From Trichosphaerium sp. ATCC 40318 (Eukaryota > Discosea > Flabellinia > Trichosidae): a DNA stretch of 64,000 bases. The stretch spans positions 868,001 to 932,000 of the forward strand of contig JALMLS010000455.1 of the NCBI GenBank assembly GCA_038496445.1, written 5' to 3'. Both the position numbers and the translations under genes were made by a program. This document shows positions 34,790-45,900 of the stretch, one piece after another (within the stretch, counting starts at the first letter, position 1; each line of letters starts with the position of its first letter). The notes under the pieces are model-generated. The model saw only the letters and a program-made list of their open reading frames with translations, was not told where the DNA came from and did not search any database.

Positions 34790-35860
34790 CCTTGCTATCA
34801 TTCTTCTAAACTAAATAGTGTTGACCTTAACATACCATTCTTATACACACATAGTTTTAGGAGCTGTGTGTTCTCTTGCCACTCTTTGTAATCACCATTC
34901 ATTCTATCATCAAGGTATGTACATTGTTTAAATAAATTTCCATTTTCATACCACTTTTTATGCTCACCATTCCTTTTACCATCAACGTATGTACATTGTT
35001 TAAACAAAGTACCATTCTCATGATACTCTTTAAATTCACCATTCATTTTATTATCAATATAGGTGCATTGTGTACATAATATTCCATTCTCATTATACTC
35101 TTTATATTCGCCATTCTTTTTACCATGAATAAGGGTGTATTGATGGGATAATATTCCATTCTCATGCCAACAATTGACTTCACCATGTTCCTTACCATCA
35201 ACAAACTGAAGTGATGATTTAACTTGTCCATTGGCATACCAGCCTTTGTAATTTCCTTCGCGTTTATCATTTCTAAGCCAAGACTTGCTACGAAGTTGTC
35301 CATTCTCATACCATTTTTTATGTTTGCCATTCTTTTTACCAGCAACATGTGTACATTGTTCTAACAATTTTCCATTCTCATGCCACCTTTTAAACTTACC
35401 ATTCCATACACCATTGATGTACCCACATTGTTTATGGAGCTGTCCGCTCTCATACCATTGTTTGTAGACACCATTCTTCTTTCCTCCAACACATGAATAC
35501 TGTTTATGTATTCTACCTGATTTAAACCACTCTATCCAATTCCCATTTCTTCTAAGATTCTTATCGTATTGGGTGTTCATTGAAGCTTGTTTAGATAGCA
35601 TGTGATATTTTTTAAACGTTTCCTCATTAAATGTGGTTATATAACGTTGAATGTCGTATGGAATGTCCAGTATACTAATGGTTGCAATATTGCTTTGGTA
35701 GTATAGCCCAGGCTTTGATGTCATTGTTGATTTTCCTTCAAACTCATATTAGTATTGCCACTTCATTTAGGCGAGTACAAAATAAAATGGTTTGATTACG
35801 GATACAGGTAATAAGACAGCTCTTTTCAACTATCATTGAACCACTCCCAAAGCGATTTAT
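34790..35860. repeat. Inverted-repeat arm B (F-box/MORN_2 locus)
   Basis: Reverse-complement partner of 23790-24970. Similarity includes about 100 bp of 5' flank, the entire N-terminal coding part and the stop region. It fades beyond gtattacctgtatc upstream. Confidence 0.8.
34798..35724 (-). CDS. F-box-like / MORN_2 repeat protein B
   Basis: A single exon of 308 residues. The first 60 residues are nearly identical to copy A (MTSKPGLYYQSNIATISILD; DIPYDIQRYITTF), followed by about 11 MORN_2 units (WYENGQLRSKSW, WHENGILSHQYTLIHGKKNG). It ends KNGMLRSTLFSLEE, the tail that copy A has lost by frameshift, so copy B is likely the more intact form. The repeat region differs from A in number and order of units, showing exchange or gain and loss of repeats after duplication. 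Convergent with copy A across about 10 kb. Confidence 0.85.
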   Translation of the reverse strand: MTSKPGLYYQSNIATISILDIPYDIQRYITTFNEETFKKYHMLSKQASMNTQYDKNLRRNGNWIEWFKSGRIHKQYSCVGGKKNGVYKQWYESGQLHKQCGYINGVWNGKFKRWHENGKLLEQCTHVAGKKNGKHKKWYENGQLRSKSWLRNDKREGNYKGWYANGQVKSSLQFVDGKEHGEVNCWHENGILSHQYTLIHGKKNGEYKEYNENGILCTQCTYIDNKMNGEFKEYHENGTLFKQCTYVDGKRNGEHKKWYENGNLFKQCTYLDDRMNGDYKEWQENTQLLKLCVYKNGMLRSTLFSLEE

Positions 35861-36529
35861 CCGGTTGATTGATTTAAACGCGATCCGAAAGGTGAAAAAA
35901 AAAGTAATTTGAAATTTCAGAATTTTCGACGTGTGCATTGATTTGTCGTAAACACGTGATTTCTTACAAACCCGATTCTTGGTGCAAACCCCTTTCGAAT
36001 CACCGGTAGTAAGTTGTCAAAACTGGTTGCTAAATACTTAGGGAGCGGTTCAGACGTAGGTGTGAAAAAAAAAGATTAGCTTCAAACCATTTTGTTTTAT
36101 ACATCCCTAACTTCTTTCTAAAACTCTTGCGTGCCTGTAGACATATATTTACGTAAAACTTGGTGTTATTGCCAAGAACACTTAAACAGCTGGATGCACA
36201 GTACTGTAGGTTATAGTGGTTTTTCACGCACGTAATTCTCTAAATGAGACCAGCATGGACTAAAGTATTTTTTTGTTTTGTACTTTGTTATTTTACGCCA
36301 CAACTACGTTTGATGTAACCCACTGGGTTCACATATGCGCAAATAAAATCGGTGTGCTGTTTTCGGGTACAATTAAAAAAAAAAGAGAAAACTAAATGGG
36401 ATTTCGCTTTAGTGCGGGTTTTGTTCATTCTATGACCGTGAGAGCATTAATATACGTTTTTGCCTACAAGGTAAACATGTAACTAAGATATATTGGGCTG
36501 AAAGTGAAATTTTATTAGTTGCTGTGTCC
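35861..36529. other. Intergenic, no gene supported
   Basis: Upstream region of F-box/MORN_2 B and 3' flank of the next gene. Only short frames are seen. Confidence 0.35.
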
Positions 36530-37539
36530 TAATATAAGCGAGTCTTCGAAATTGGTGTTCCCTGAATTTTTGTAAGTAAAAAAAAACCAAGTCTCACAGC
36601 AGAGGTCGTACACTGGCATGGCTTAGAACAATCAGTGTTTGCTGGCAAGTCAAAGAGAGATGTAGATTGAACTTCGCTAATCCATGTGTTAAACATAAAG
36701 GCTATAGAACCTGGTACGAATGCAAGAGGAATAGGTTTATCATCAGTAGTCTAAACAAGTTGTAAGAAAAAACCTTCTGAACACTCCAAGATGGTATACA
36801 CACCTCGTAGTAATTAGCACCACCAAAGTCCTTGAACTGATGTGCCGGAGTATCATAGTAACGTGTTTCTCCAACATAAGTAGCATTCTGAAGCCTTAAT
36901 AGTAGATATCAGAGCAACGAAACAAAGGAAGTCGACATTGCATTGGAAAAAGATGTGGAAAAGTTTTTTGCTAATGAGGCCTTCTGTGAAAAACAGAAAG
37001 TGATGCTCACCATGTTGGTGGTGTTAGAATGAAGTCATCATGCCATACACAACAGAAACGGTCCTCGCTGTATGCATACAACTAAAAAACAAAAACTGTA
37101 AGAAAAAAGTAACGAAAAAAATGCCGTTCTGTGTCACGTGCCGTGTTATCCCTGCTCACTGCTGTACATGAAATATTGCGGTTGTTAGGGCACTTAGCAT
37201 TATCCACACGCATAAATTCATTTCCGTTACCCCAGTTGTAGTAATAAGTTCCCCAATTGGTCTAAGACGCTGTTAGGGACACTTTTAAGCGAATATAAGC
37301 GCTTACAAGGACCATTGAAGGTAATTCAACAAAGTTAAATTCACAGCGCCAATCGCTTGGCCATATTGGTGCTGGAATAGCTAAAGGCGTATAAGAAAGT
37401 GAGAAGCGGATAATTAGGCGGAACAATAGGTCAGAAAAATAGATGGAAGATTTTGAGTGTTGGTATTTACTTCTAAAGGCGTACCCAAAGCTACAGAAGC
37501 AATACACAAGCAAAGAATCAGTTGAGGTGCTAATGACAT
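36530..37539 (-). CDS. Secreted cysteine-containing protein of a conserved protist family
   Basis: Signal peptide MSLAPQLILCLCIASVALGT, then PIWPSDWRCEFNFVELPSMV, TNWGTYYYNWGNGNEFMRVD, NAKCPNNRNISC, LYAYSEDRFCCVWHDDFIL, TPPTW, NATYVGETRYYDTPAHQF, KDFGGANYYETTDDKPIPLA and STSLFDLPANTDCSKPCQC. The layout (YYYNWxNxxxRxD, a CC core, PxW(L)xNATYxG, xxYxxTxDxxPxxx and FxLPxxC) matches a family of secreted proteins I recall from many algae and protists; I know no function for it. Five or six exons with junctions in phase where checked. The exact 3' end after CQC is uncertain. Confidence 0.6.
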
Positions 37540-37847
37540 CACAAAATCTCAAAGAAAAGAAAAGCTTTGACATTATTGTATCTTGTGTAAGTAGGCCAAC
37601 AAGTAAAAGATACACTGCTTCCTGAGAAGCAATGAGCGGTCGCTGTCTTCACAATACGTACTAGCTTACAAGCAAGGGTTTTATGCCTATGAGCCTCCCA
37701 AAGAGTTGAAGTAACTGGAAAAAAATGAGAAACAAGTCATGTTGTAACGTTGAATAAGACAGTGTCAGAAAAAAGAAAGAAATACAATGATGATAACAAA
37801 TGTCAGTTCCATTATTTTTATTCCTAACCCCCACAAGTTTATATAAG

Positions 37848-38872
37848 TTAATAAGCCCATGCAAGAGCTTCTTCAAGAACTTCAGCACGTGCTAATGTGT
37901 CGCTTTCATTTACACGACGAATAACTTCCTTAGAGCTCGTTTCTTGTTGTTCTCCTGATAATATACACTCATCTAGAATAACATATACCTAGTACGTAGT
38001 AAGATTAAGATAGTTTAAACGCAATAACAAAAGAGAGAACGCTAAAAAAAAAAAGTTCTGAGTTTTTCAAATAAACTGAAATAAAAAACGAGCTTGATGT
38101 TACAATCTGATTTCTTTGTTCTTGTAGTAACAAATTGGGTATAATACAACGTATGAAAATAGTTTTGTGAATTTCTGAAGGTGTTCGGCGTAAATTAAAT
38201 TAAATGCGCAATAAAGCGATAATACGAGTTGCTTTATATTACCGACGCATAAGAGATTGTATTTAAGTGATAAACAAGCGTTTTGGTTCAAAAAAAAATA
38301 AAAGAAATTCCAAGTCTTTTTGTGATGCTCAAAAGAACATAAGAGGTGTATTAAAATAGTGGTATTACCTTATCAAAATTGAATATAAGGTCTAACTCGC
38401 ATACATTGCCGAAGTGCTTATCTAAGACGACACAAAAGAAATGCATAACTTCTAATGAAATAAGCTCGTTATCTGTTTTATCTATGCAGAAAACGAAATA
38501 GACGCTCGCGTATCTATATTTGCTCTCTCCGTTAGTTTTGTATGAATTATTTTCATTATAGATCGTTTATATGGCTCTACCTGCGATATATGATCTTAAA
38601 CTCGCGCCATTCAATAAAGTTACACTGTTTTGGCGTTCTATTCAATACTTTTTGCGTAATCTCCCTTAATATTACGTTAGCGGGTTATAACACGTACTAA
38701 TAGTGCTATTTATTACGTTCCGAGCGTACCTTCCGATCTTACTTTGTTCTTTTTGCGTATATGGTGACCACCACTTATTTAATCGCATTTTACCTTGCCT
38801 GTTTATCAACAGGAAGAAGTGGAACTTTAAAAAATCGTTAATTCAATCTAGTGTCGTTTTTTACGTTACCAT
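37848..38872 (-). CDS. AP1S: AP-1 complex sigma subunit (clathrin adaptor)
   Basis: Exon 1 codes only the ATG (38872-38870), joined by a 45-nt intron to [19 protein letters not shown], then [82 protein letters not shown] and [20 protein letters not shown], ending [10 protein letters not shown]. All joins are in phase. This is full-length sigma adaptin (about 155 residues). The [10 protein letters not shown] and [15 protein letters not shown] motifs and the ETS...ADL-like tail favour AP-1 over AP-2. It acts in clathrin-coated vesicle formation at the trans-Golgi and endosomes. One intron (about 38367-37990) is unusually long (about 380 nt). It is divergent from a tiny gene 47 bp away. Confidence 0.9.
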
Positions 38873-38919
38873 AATGACCACTAATGCGTTGGTTTTATAT
38901 TAGACCGAATTAACGCTTA

Positions 38920-39087
38920 ATGTACAAAGAAAACAAAAAGTCAACGGAAAGTCGCTTGTATGACGTTCATGAACCATCCAAGTGCATTAATTGTAACTTC
39001 CCTTATTCTTACACACGAAATGTAAGGTTATTGCTTCGTAGTTATTTTTGTCGTGGCTGCAGCCTGATTTTTCGGGACGGTTTGTAA
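38920..39087 (+). CDS. Small zinc-ribbon-like protein (55 aa)
   Basis: An intronless open frame begins MYKENKKSTESRLYDVHE and contains CINC, an 18-residue gap and then CRGC, followed by SLIFRDGL and a stop. The spaced CxxC pairs suggest a zinc ribbon. The start lies only 47 bp from the AP-1 sigma start on the other strand, so both would share one promoter. It is short, so chance cannot be excluded, but the cysteine pattern and location speak for a real gene. Confidence 0.5.
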   Translation: MYKENKKSTESRLYDVHEPSKCINCNFPYSYTRNVRLLLRSYFCRGCSLIFRDGL

Positions 39088-39473
39088 ACATAGGTAGTAT
39101 TTTGCAAGCTGTACCATTGGTGTATCCGTATGTATTACTTTACATGATTTCAAGAACAGAAAGTCACGTGCATGCTAGTAATCGGACTAACCAATAAAAA
39201 GGTGTACTGCATACGCCATTAAGTGAGCACCCATACACATTTTACTCAAATCGCTGGCATACACATATAGTGTAAACAAGCATAGCTGATATCTATATAA
39301 AGACCTTGTACGAATAGTAATCAGGACTGAGTAAGAGCCTACTTTTCGATTTGGTACACCTCAGTATCAGCATAACCACCCAGTAGTATAAGAGTTGCTC
39401 TATGAGGAGCATAGTGTCTGAAATGGCTACTTTTGATAAACAGAGGCAAAATAATATCTCATGTTTTATTCAC
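39088..39473. other. Intergenic, nothing recognised
   Basis: No coding sequence supported; contains a CACGTG near 39163. Confidence 0.35.
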
Positions 39474-41697
39474 TCAAGCTGATACTCTTACAATGTCGTT
39501 ACTTTCAATAACTAGTTGTGATACAATAGAATTAGCTAGTAGCTTACAATCATCTCCACCTTTTAAATTAAGTTCGCGAACTTGAGAATCAGTTAAAACA
39601 AGCACATCATCTGATGCTCCTCCGTATAGATTAAAGCTACCAGTTGCATTATTAAAATCAAAGCAAGATGAACCATCACCACCTTCAATAAACATGTGAG
39701 TATCACGTGACAAAAATGATTAACATACCGATGATTTCATTAAACACATAAACATCTGTAAGACCAATACAGTTCTCTCCTGTTCCAGTGTTTATGAATT
39801 TTGTAGATGATGTATCAGCTATCAAGCAGTTGTTTCCTTGGGTCATTTCTATACTTTGAGATACGCTAGTGCCACTAATTGTAACACAATCATCGTCTTC
39901 TCCGAGGTCTATGAGTTCAATTGTTTGGACACCTGTAGCATCAACAGCGTCGAATCCTGCGTCTAATAAAGAGTTAACACGGTTAATTGAAGCGTTGTCA
40001 GGTAAGTACCTCCGTAGATTGGTGGAATGTAAGCACTGTTTGTAGCTTCTAAGCAATCATCTCCACCCAATAGATGAATATCATGGACAATGGATGCACC
40101 TGACATTACTCTAATACAATCATTTCCTGAAGATCCAATGATACCATGATCAAGAGTCACATCTTCGCTTATAATAACACATGGTACTGATAGAGTTGAC
40201 ATGTCAATCTCTAATACTGTAAAGAGAAAAGGGAGTAAGTATTATGTGAATTGAACAGATTTAAGGCGTACGAGGTACATTACTTGTTGTAATGGTAAGA
40301 CAAAGAGGGTTTGTAAAATCGCATGCATTGCATGATGTTATAGCGCACTCTGTACATTGATCGGAAGATTTTGTACACGAGCAGTCAGAGCATGTATCTA
40401 GTGGTCTTGTAGGTGCAAGAGTTGTCGGAGACATGGTTGTAGGAGATTGTGTTGTTGGCGGATTTGTAGTTGGTGGTAAAGTAGTTGGAGCTCCTGTTGT
40501 TGGTGGAGCGGTAGTAGGTGGTGTTGTTGTTGGTGGGAGTGTTGTTGGTGGCAGAGTTGTAGGTGGTAATGTTGTTGGAGGCTCTGTTGTTGGTGGCTAT
40601 GAGAATATTAGTATTTGTAGATAGTTACAAGCAATGGTACCTCAGTTGTAGGAGGTTCTGTAGTAGGCGGTAATGTAGTTGGAGGGAGGGTTGTCGGTGG
40701 TAATGTAGTTGGTGGTGCTGTAGTAGGAGGCTCCGTGGTTGGAGGCAGCGTAGTAGGCGGCAGAGTTGTTGGCGGTTCTGTAGTTGGCGGCAAAGTAGTT
40801 GGCGCTTCTGTTGTCGGTGGCTCTGTTGTAGGCGATTTGGTTGTCGGAGGTAGTGTTGTAGGCGATAAGGTAGTTGGCGGAGCTGTAGTTGGTGACAGCG
40901 TTGTAGGTGGCTCGGTTGTAGGTGCCTTTGTAGTTGGAGGCAGTGTTGTAGGTGGCTTCGTTGTTGGTGGCAGAGTCGTTGGTGGTAATGTTGTTGGAGA
41001 TAGCGTTGTAGGTGGTTCGGTTGTAGGTGCCTTTGTAGTTGGAGACAGTGTTGTAGGTGGTTTCGTTGTTGGAGGTAGAGTCGTAGGTTGCAATGTCGTC
41101 GGAGACGCTGTTGTTGGTTGTATTGTTGGAGCTACAGTAGGCGTTGGAGTTGGAGGCAACGTGGAAGGAGGAGGTGGTGGCGAGTTACAAATACCTATAC
41201 GAGTAACAGTGTTACATGTGTTGTATCCCCAACCACCTGGCTCCCTGAACGTTACGCGTGAGGCAGCAATAGCCAAACAATCAGCTCTATCTGAGTTTTG
41301 TCTTCCTGGAACGGCAGTAAAGAATGTGTATGCAGGAGATTGAATTATTTCATCGTCTCTCCATCTGAATGTTCCTTAAAACAAAGGTGAACAAACATAC
41401 GATAATAGAACACTTTTTGAATGGGATAAAGTGTGTACCTTCTACTACTTCGTCTGTTCCACCGATCCAACAAAGAAGTACACCTGAAGCATCACATTCT
41501 GCTACTACGAGGTCATTCTCTGCTTCAGATGTTATTTTAGCAAGGTCTGTTCCGTGGACTGATTGACACTCTGCCTGAGCTGCAGTGGCTGTCATTCTAG
41601 TTGGAAGAGCGATGAACGCTTGAGCGCTAGCAAATAATATTGCAATCAAAACAATGATCTAAAGAGAAGACTGTGAGCCATAAACAATACAACGCAT
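39474..41697 (-). CDS. Secreted lectin - mucin stalk - repeat-domain protein
   Basis: A hydrophobic leader (IIVLIAILFASAQAF) starts the chain; the ATG is tentatively at 41697 with a very short first intron. A C-type-lectin-like domain follows: TRMTATAAQAECQSVHGTDL, LLCWIGGTDEVVEG, RWRDDEIIQSPAYTFF and GGWGYNTCNTVTRIGIC. Then comes a roughly 200-residue stalk of PTT repeats (LPPTTEPPTT type), a Cys-rich segment around 40290-40400 and a C-terminal array of GGDDCL / GSSGNDC / GENCIGL units (39474-40202). The last could be a beta-helix. It ends VIESNDIVRVSA. Such proteins are typically extracellular or surface adhesins. The PTT stalk would carry O-glycans. Lectin calcium ligands are only partly visible. 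Confidence 0.65.
40433..41190 (-). repeat. Tandem PTT-coding minisatellite
   Basis: Low-complexity repeats of about 12-24 bp (plus strand gttgtaggtggc / gttgttggaggc variants) run for about 750 bp, interrupted once by an intron near 40590-40640. They encode the Thr/Pro-rich stalk of the lectin protein. Confidence 0.85.
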
Positions 41698-42945
41698 GGA
41701 GAGAGTTTGTGTTTGAAGAAAGACAATTCTTGGACGCTCGTACTACTTGAGATTTGTTTGAGGTCAACATGAGGTTATGTTGTTTTGTATAAGTGTAAAC
41801 CCAAGAGGTGTTGTAGTAGTGGTGTTTTAGTGTTGTGATGATTAAGCAAAAACACAGTCCACGTTTTTTTCCGACGAACACTTCGTATCGTGATTTTATG
41901 TGTTCGTTCGTGTAATCTTTACCAAACGTAGATTTTACGTTCATACATCAAATCTAAACACGTGATTTGTATCATTGTTTCTACTTTTTTGAAAACACGA
42001 CTTTTTTGTTTTCACTCTGTTTCTCTTTTGTTGTTTGATGCAGTGCGACTAGTAATACACTTTTGGCGATATGTTGACAATGCTACACGATCGCTTTATA
42101 TGACACACGAAATCACTCGCCAATTCTACGGTTTAGTATGTGATACGATAAAAAATACCCTCTCTATCGTTCTCCATTGCAACTTTGTAAGCTGTAGACA
42201 CGACAATCCCGAGTCGCTCGGGCTCCATCACGAAAAAAGCGTGGCTAGTCCCAGTTCTTGAGGAAAGAGTAGTGCGGAGTCTGCATGAGTGTCCTTCTCA
42301 TGGCAAACTACATCTTGTGGTTTTTTTGCCACATACTGGCTTTAGTTTATTGACACGGAGACATAGGGTTGCTTTTTGCAAAGTGATTATAACATGGCTT
42401 CTGTCCTTCTTGACAAAACGAAATGTTGCTCCAAACTTCTCGCTGCTGAATGACTCATACGTTACTGCCAACAAACTCTACATTGAGAATGCACCAAGTA
42501 GGTACATATGTACTGGATAATTCAACCAACATAGTTTTTGCGGTGAGGCTTTTCTGCAAATGAAGCAGCCAGCAAAGTGCTATGCAATAATATTCCAATG
42601 GTGTTTTTATTGCTTAAAACATGACTTTGTCATTTTTAAAACGTGTGCTATCGAACGAGGTTCTGTGAAAACTACATAAAATAAAAACATGTTTTTTACA
42701 ACATCAACTTTGTTTTATAACCAACACTCCAACCAAATAAGATGTGACTTGTTGCCAACGGTTTTTAGTGATGAATAATTTATATCCATGTTTTCAGTAA
42801 AGAATTGTCCCTATTATACTTCCCACGCTATTTGTAGGCGACTGAGACGTGTTAATTCAGAATTACTTGATAAGTCAGTAGCTGCCGCTTATCAAAAAAA
42901 AAAAGTGAAAAACAAGTTTATGTGACCGTTTGCACCTAAGAGGTC
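41698..42945. other. Intergenic, 1.2 kb, no gene supported
   Basis: A hairpin cccgagtcgctcggg lies at about 42208-42222. Open frames at 41962-42261 and 42272-42520 have no recognisable domain and no convincing splice partners. The upstream region of the formin gene lies at its right end. Confidence 0.35.
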
Positions 42946-45900
42946 ATGAGCAATGGTGGCAGCTTCACGCCTACATCAGGCCGGCGTAAAGGTGCTAATG
43001 CAAGCTCAAGGCGTTCGAGAACTGGAACGGCGACATCGTACCCAAATCCACACAGGCCATCTAATACCAATTCGACTGGACCAAGAGCAGGTTCTTTAAA
43101 TGCTGGCACAACACGCAAAGGCGCGCATTCTTTACCAGCAGACCCGTACGTATTATACTAGCATACAAATTGCGAGGTTTCTCTCAACGCAAGCCAAACT
43201 AGAAAAGTTCTTCCATAAACGTGTAAATTGCTTCACAGCGTTCGAAATGCGACGCCAAGCGCGTTAGAATGCATAAAGAAACGGCTCTATTTAAAAAACA
43301 TGCAATACGGGTTTACACCATTAATGCGGTAATAGGGTAGCGCAAAAGCAGTATTTTATCACAGAAGGCCATCTCCTATCTAAGCAGGGCATGTACAAAA
43401 AAGCAATAGAGTACTTCGACCAAGCACTTGTCGTAAGACCTTCAGATCGCGATAAAGACGCTCTGGCTTTAAATAACAAGGGTATTGCTTTATACCACCA
43501 ACGGCACTATTCCAATGCTATCGAATGCTACGATAGAGCACTAGTGATTAACCCAGGCTATGATGTGGCACGATACAACAAGGGTGTACGTCTAGGAAAA
43601 CTTGGGCGTAAATTTAAAAAAAAGTACCTGTGACTTGCGTAAACCCACAAACGTTATCGCATACGCATGCAAACCAAGGAGTAATAGTTGTTATACCATT
43701 TTATTTTCAATTCATACTAAAAAGGACAAACAATGTTTAAAACTTCTTTCTTTCGGCTAAGCGCTCTTTTACTGTCACTTCTAACGCTACAAACGCTCTG
43801 TTTTAATTTACGCCTGTGTTTTTTTTGTTGAAATTTACACGTTCCCTATCAGGTTGCATTGCATCAAATGGGTAAATATGACCAAGCTATAAATTTCTAC
43901 AACAAGAATTTAACATCAAATACATCAAAATATGACATGGCTTTGTATAACATGGGAGTCGCTTTACATCAACAAGGAAGGTTCGAAGAAGCTATACAGT
44001 ACTACCAAAAATCACTAGAGATTAATCCAAAGGTAAACAACAAAGCGTTAATCGAATCTATTCAGAATTCTTGGGTTTTGCGACATTGTTGGAAAATACT
44101 CTAAAAAAATACTTACAAAGCTGTTATTTAGGACGCTTGGGCTTTGAATAATTGGGGATTGGCTCTTGTGAAGTTAACTAGATATGAGGATGCTATTGAA
44201 GTGTACAAACAAGCTCTTAAAATTGATGTTGGTTCAAAACGTGTTTTGCATAATCTCAACAAGGCTCAATCTCTTCTGAGTACGTATTAAAGCGAAGAAA
44301 ATAGCGTAACGATAAAAGACGGCACATCGGTTAAAAAACAGTTTAAACTTGATGATTTAGTTTGCTTACGCATGTATTGTAGGTACAACACCTCGAGAGC
44401 GCACGCGTAAACGAGCTGAATCTATGGTGCCGAGAACAAATCGCTCAGATACACTCAGCGGTAGCCCAGTACAACGTAAAAAGTCGTTCTTTAAAACAAT
44501 CCGTCACGGCATGAAAAAGAAATTAAAAAAATCAAGAAAGAAGGGAAAGAAGGGACGTACAGCTCATCCTTTAGATAGACCTAGTTCAAAACAACTTGAT
44601 GTGCGCTTCCAACAACTTATGCAACAACTGGAGATTCCAAAAGACCAGCAAGCGCTCTTCCGCACTTTTTCTCCCGAGAAGAAATGGATGCTCATAAATC
44701 AATATGAGGTTGCTCAAACAGAGAGAGCTAGGCCTACAGTATCTCCTGAGGATATTATTGAACAGCTTAAAACTCATCCAACTGCTAGAGTTGTAAGGAC
44801 TCTTGTCATTTCGCTTACAACTGAAAATATCAACTGGGCAGAAAGGTTTATCGCTTTAGAGGGTACAGAGATATTATCAGATATCTTAAAGCTTGTTCTG
44901 GACAAAAAAACGTACGTTTATATCTAAGTATCAATATGAGCCTTGGTGTTTCATTGAAGTGTCAAGGCCAAAAATCCAAAATTAGAATTGGCAGAAAATG
45001 ATTGTTTTGTTTGAAGTTTTTTCGGAAAGGTCGTTTTTTTGACCGTACCGCCGCCAACAGAAAAATATAACAACAATAAGATGGTGTAGCCAGTTGGTGA
45101 AAGCAGCTTGATTACTAACCAAGTGCCGTTACGGCTCGCAGGTTCGAATCCTGTCGCCATCGATTTTTCTCAGTTTTTTTTTTATTTGTTCACTTCAAAA
45201 ATTGCCTTGGGTTCGCAAACCGCAAGAGGAAAACTAAATTTTTCTTCTTTTATTTGTTATTCACAACGCTTACCTTTCTTTTAAAGTAAAACTGAAGAGG
45301 ATGTTGCTATCATACAACAATGTGTATTAGCATACAAAGGAGTTTTTAGGTCCCAACAGGGACTAAAAGCAGCAATATCAGCTGATGGTCTAATTGATAT
45401 GATTATTCAAGCGTTTGAGTTTGTTGAAAGTAGAGTTAAGATTGTTATTTGTCAAATCCTATCTGTTTTGGCATTATTTGATGTTGGCATGAATAGGTAC
45501 GATTTAATCTTTTTCGTCAGTAACCAAAAAAAAACATTGTAAACTCATTACATGTTTTGACTTTTTTGCGTCCTTCTGATCCGTTTGTGTTAGTATTATT
45601 CTTGAGTTGATAAGACCTAAAGCAGAAGCTCTTCTTGCACTACTTTCTGGAACAAGTATTGAGCTTAGAGTTGCTGTTTTGACCCTTCTTAACTCTTTGA
45701 TTCATCAAAAGTTTAATGATACAAATACAGCTTCTCGGTATGCCTTGAAGTCTATGTTATTCCAAGGTGGCTTGGCACTTCGTATCAAAGAGCTTAAGAC
45801 TATTGGTGGACGTTATGAGGCTCTAGAAGCTCAGTTAGATGTTTTTGATGATGCTGTTGATCAAGAGGAACTAGCTGGATTTACTGCTGTTGATATTGAA

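Noticed and set aside
40433-41343. Val/Gly-rich plus-strand frames (VVGGSVVGG)
   Set aside because: Antisense of the Thr/Pro stalk. The minus strand has a leader, lectin domain and in-phase introns.
42208-42222. Hairpin cccgagtcgctcggg as a terminator or RNA gene
   Set aside because: Too short, with no flanking RNA-gene features; such a hairpin is not a terminator in eukaryotes.
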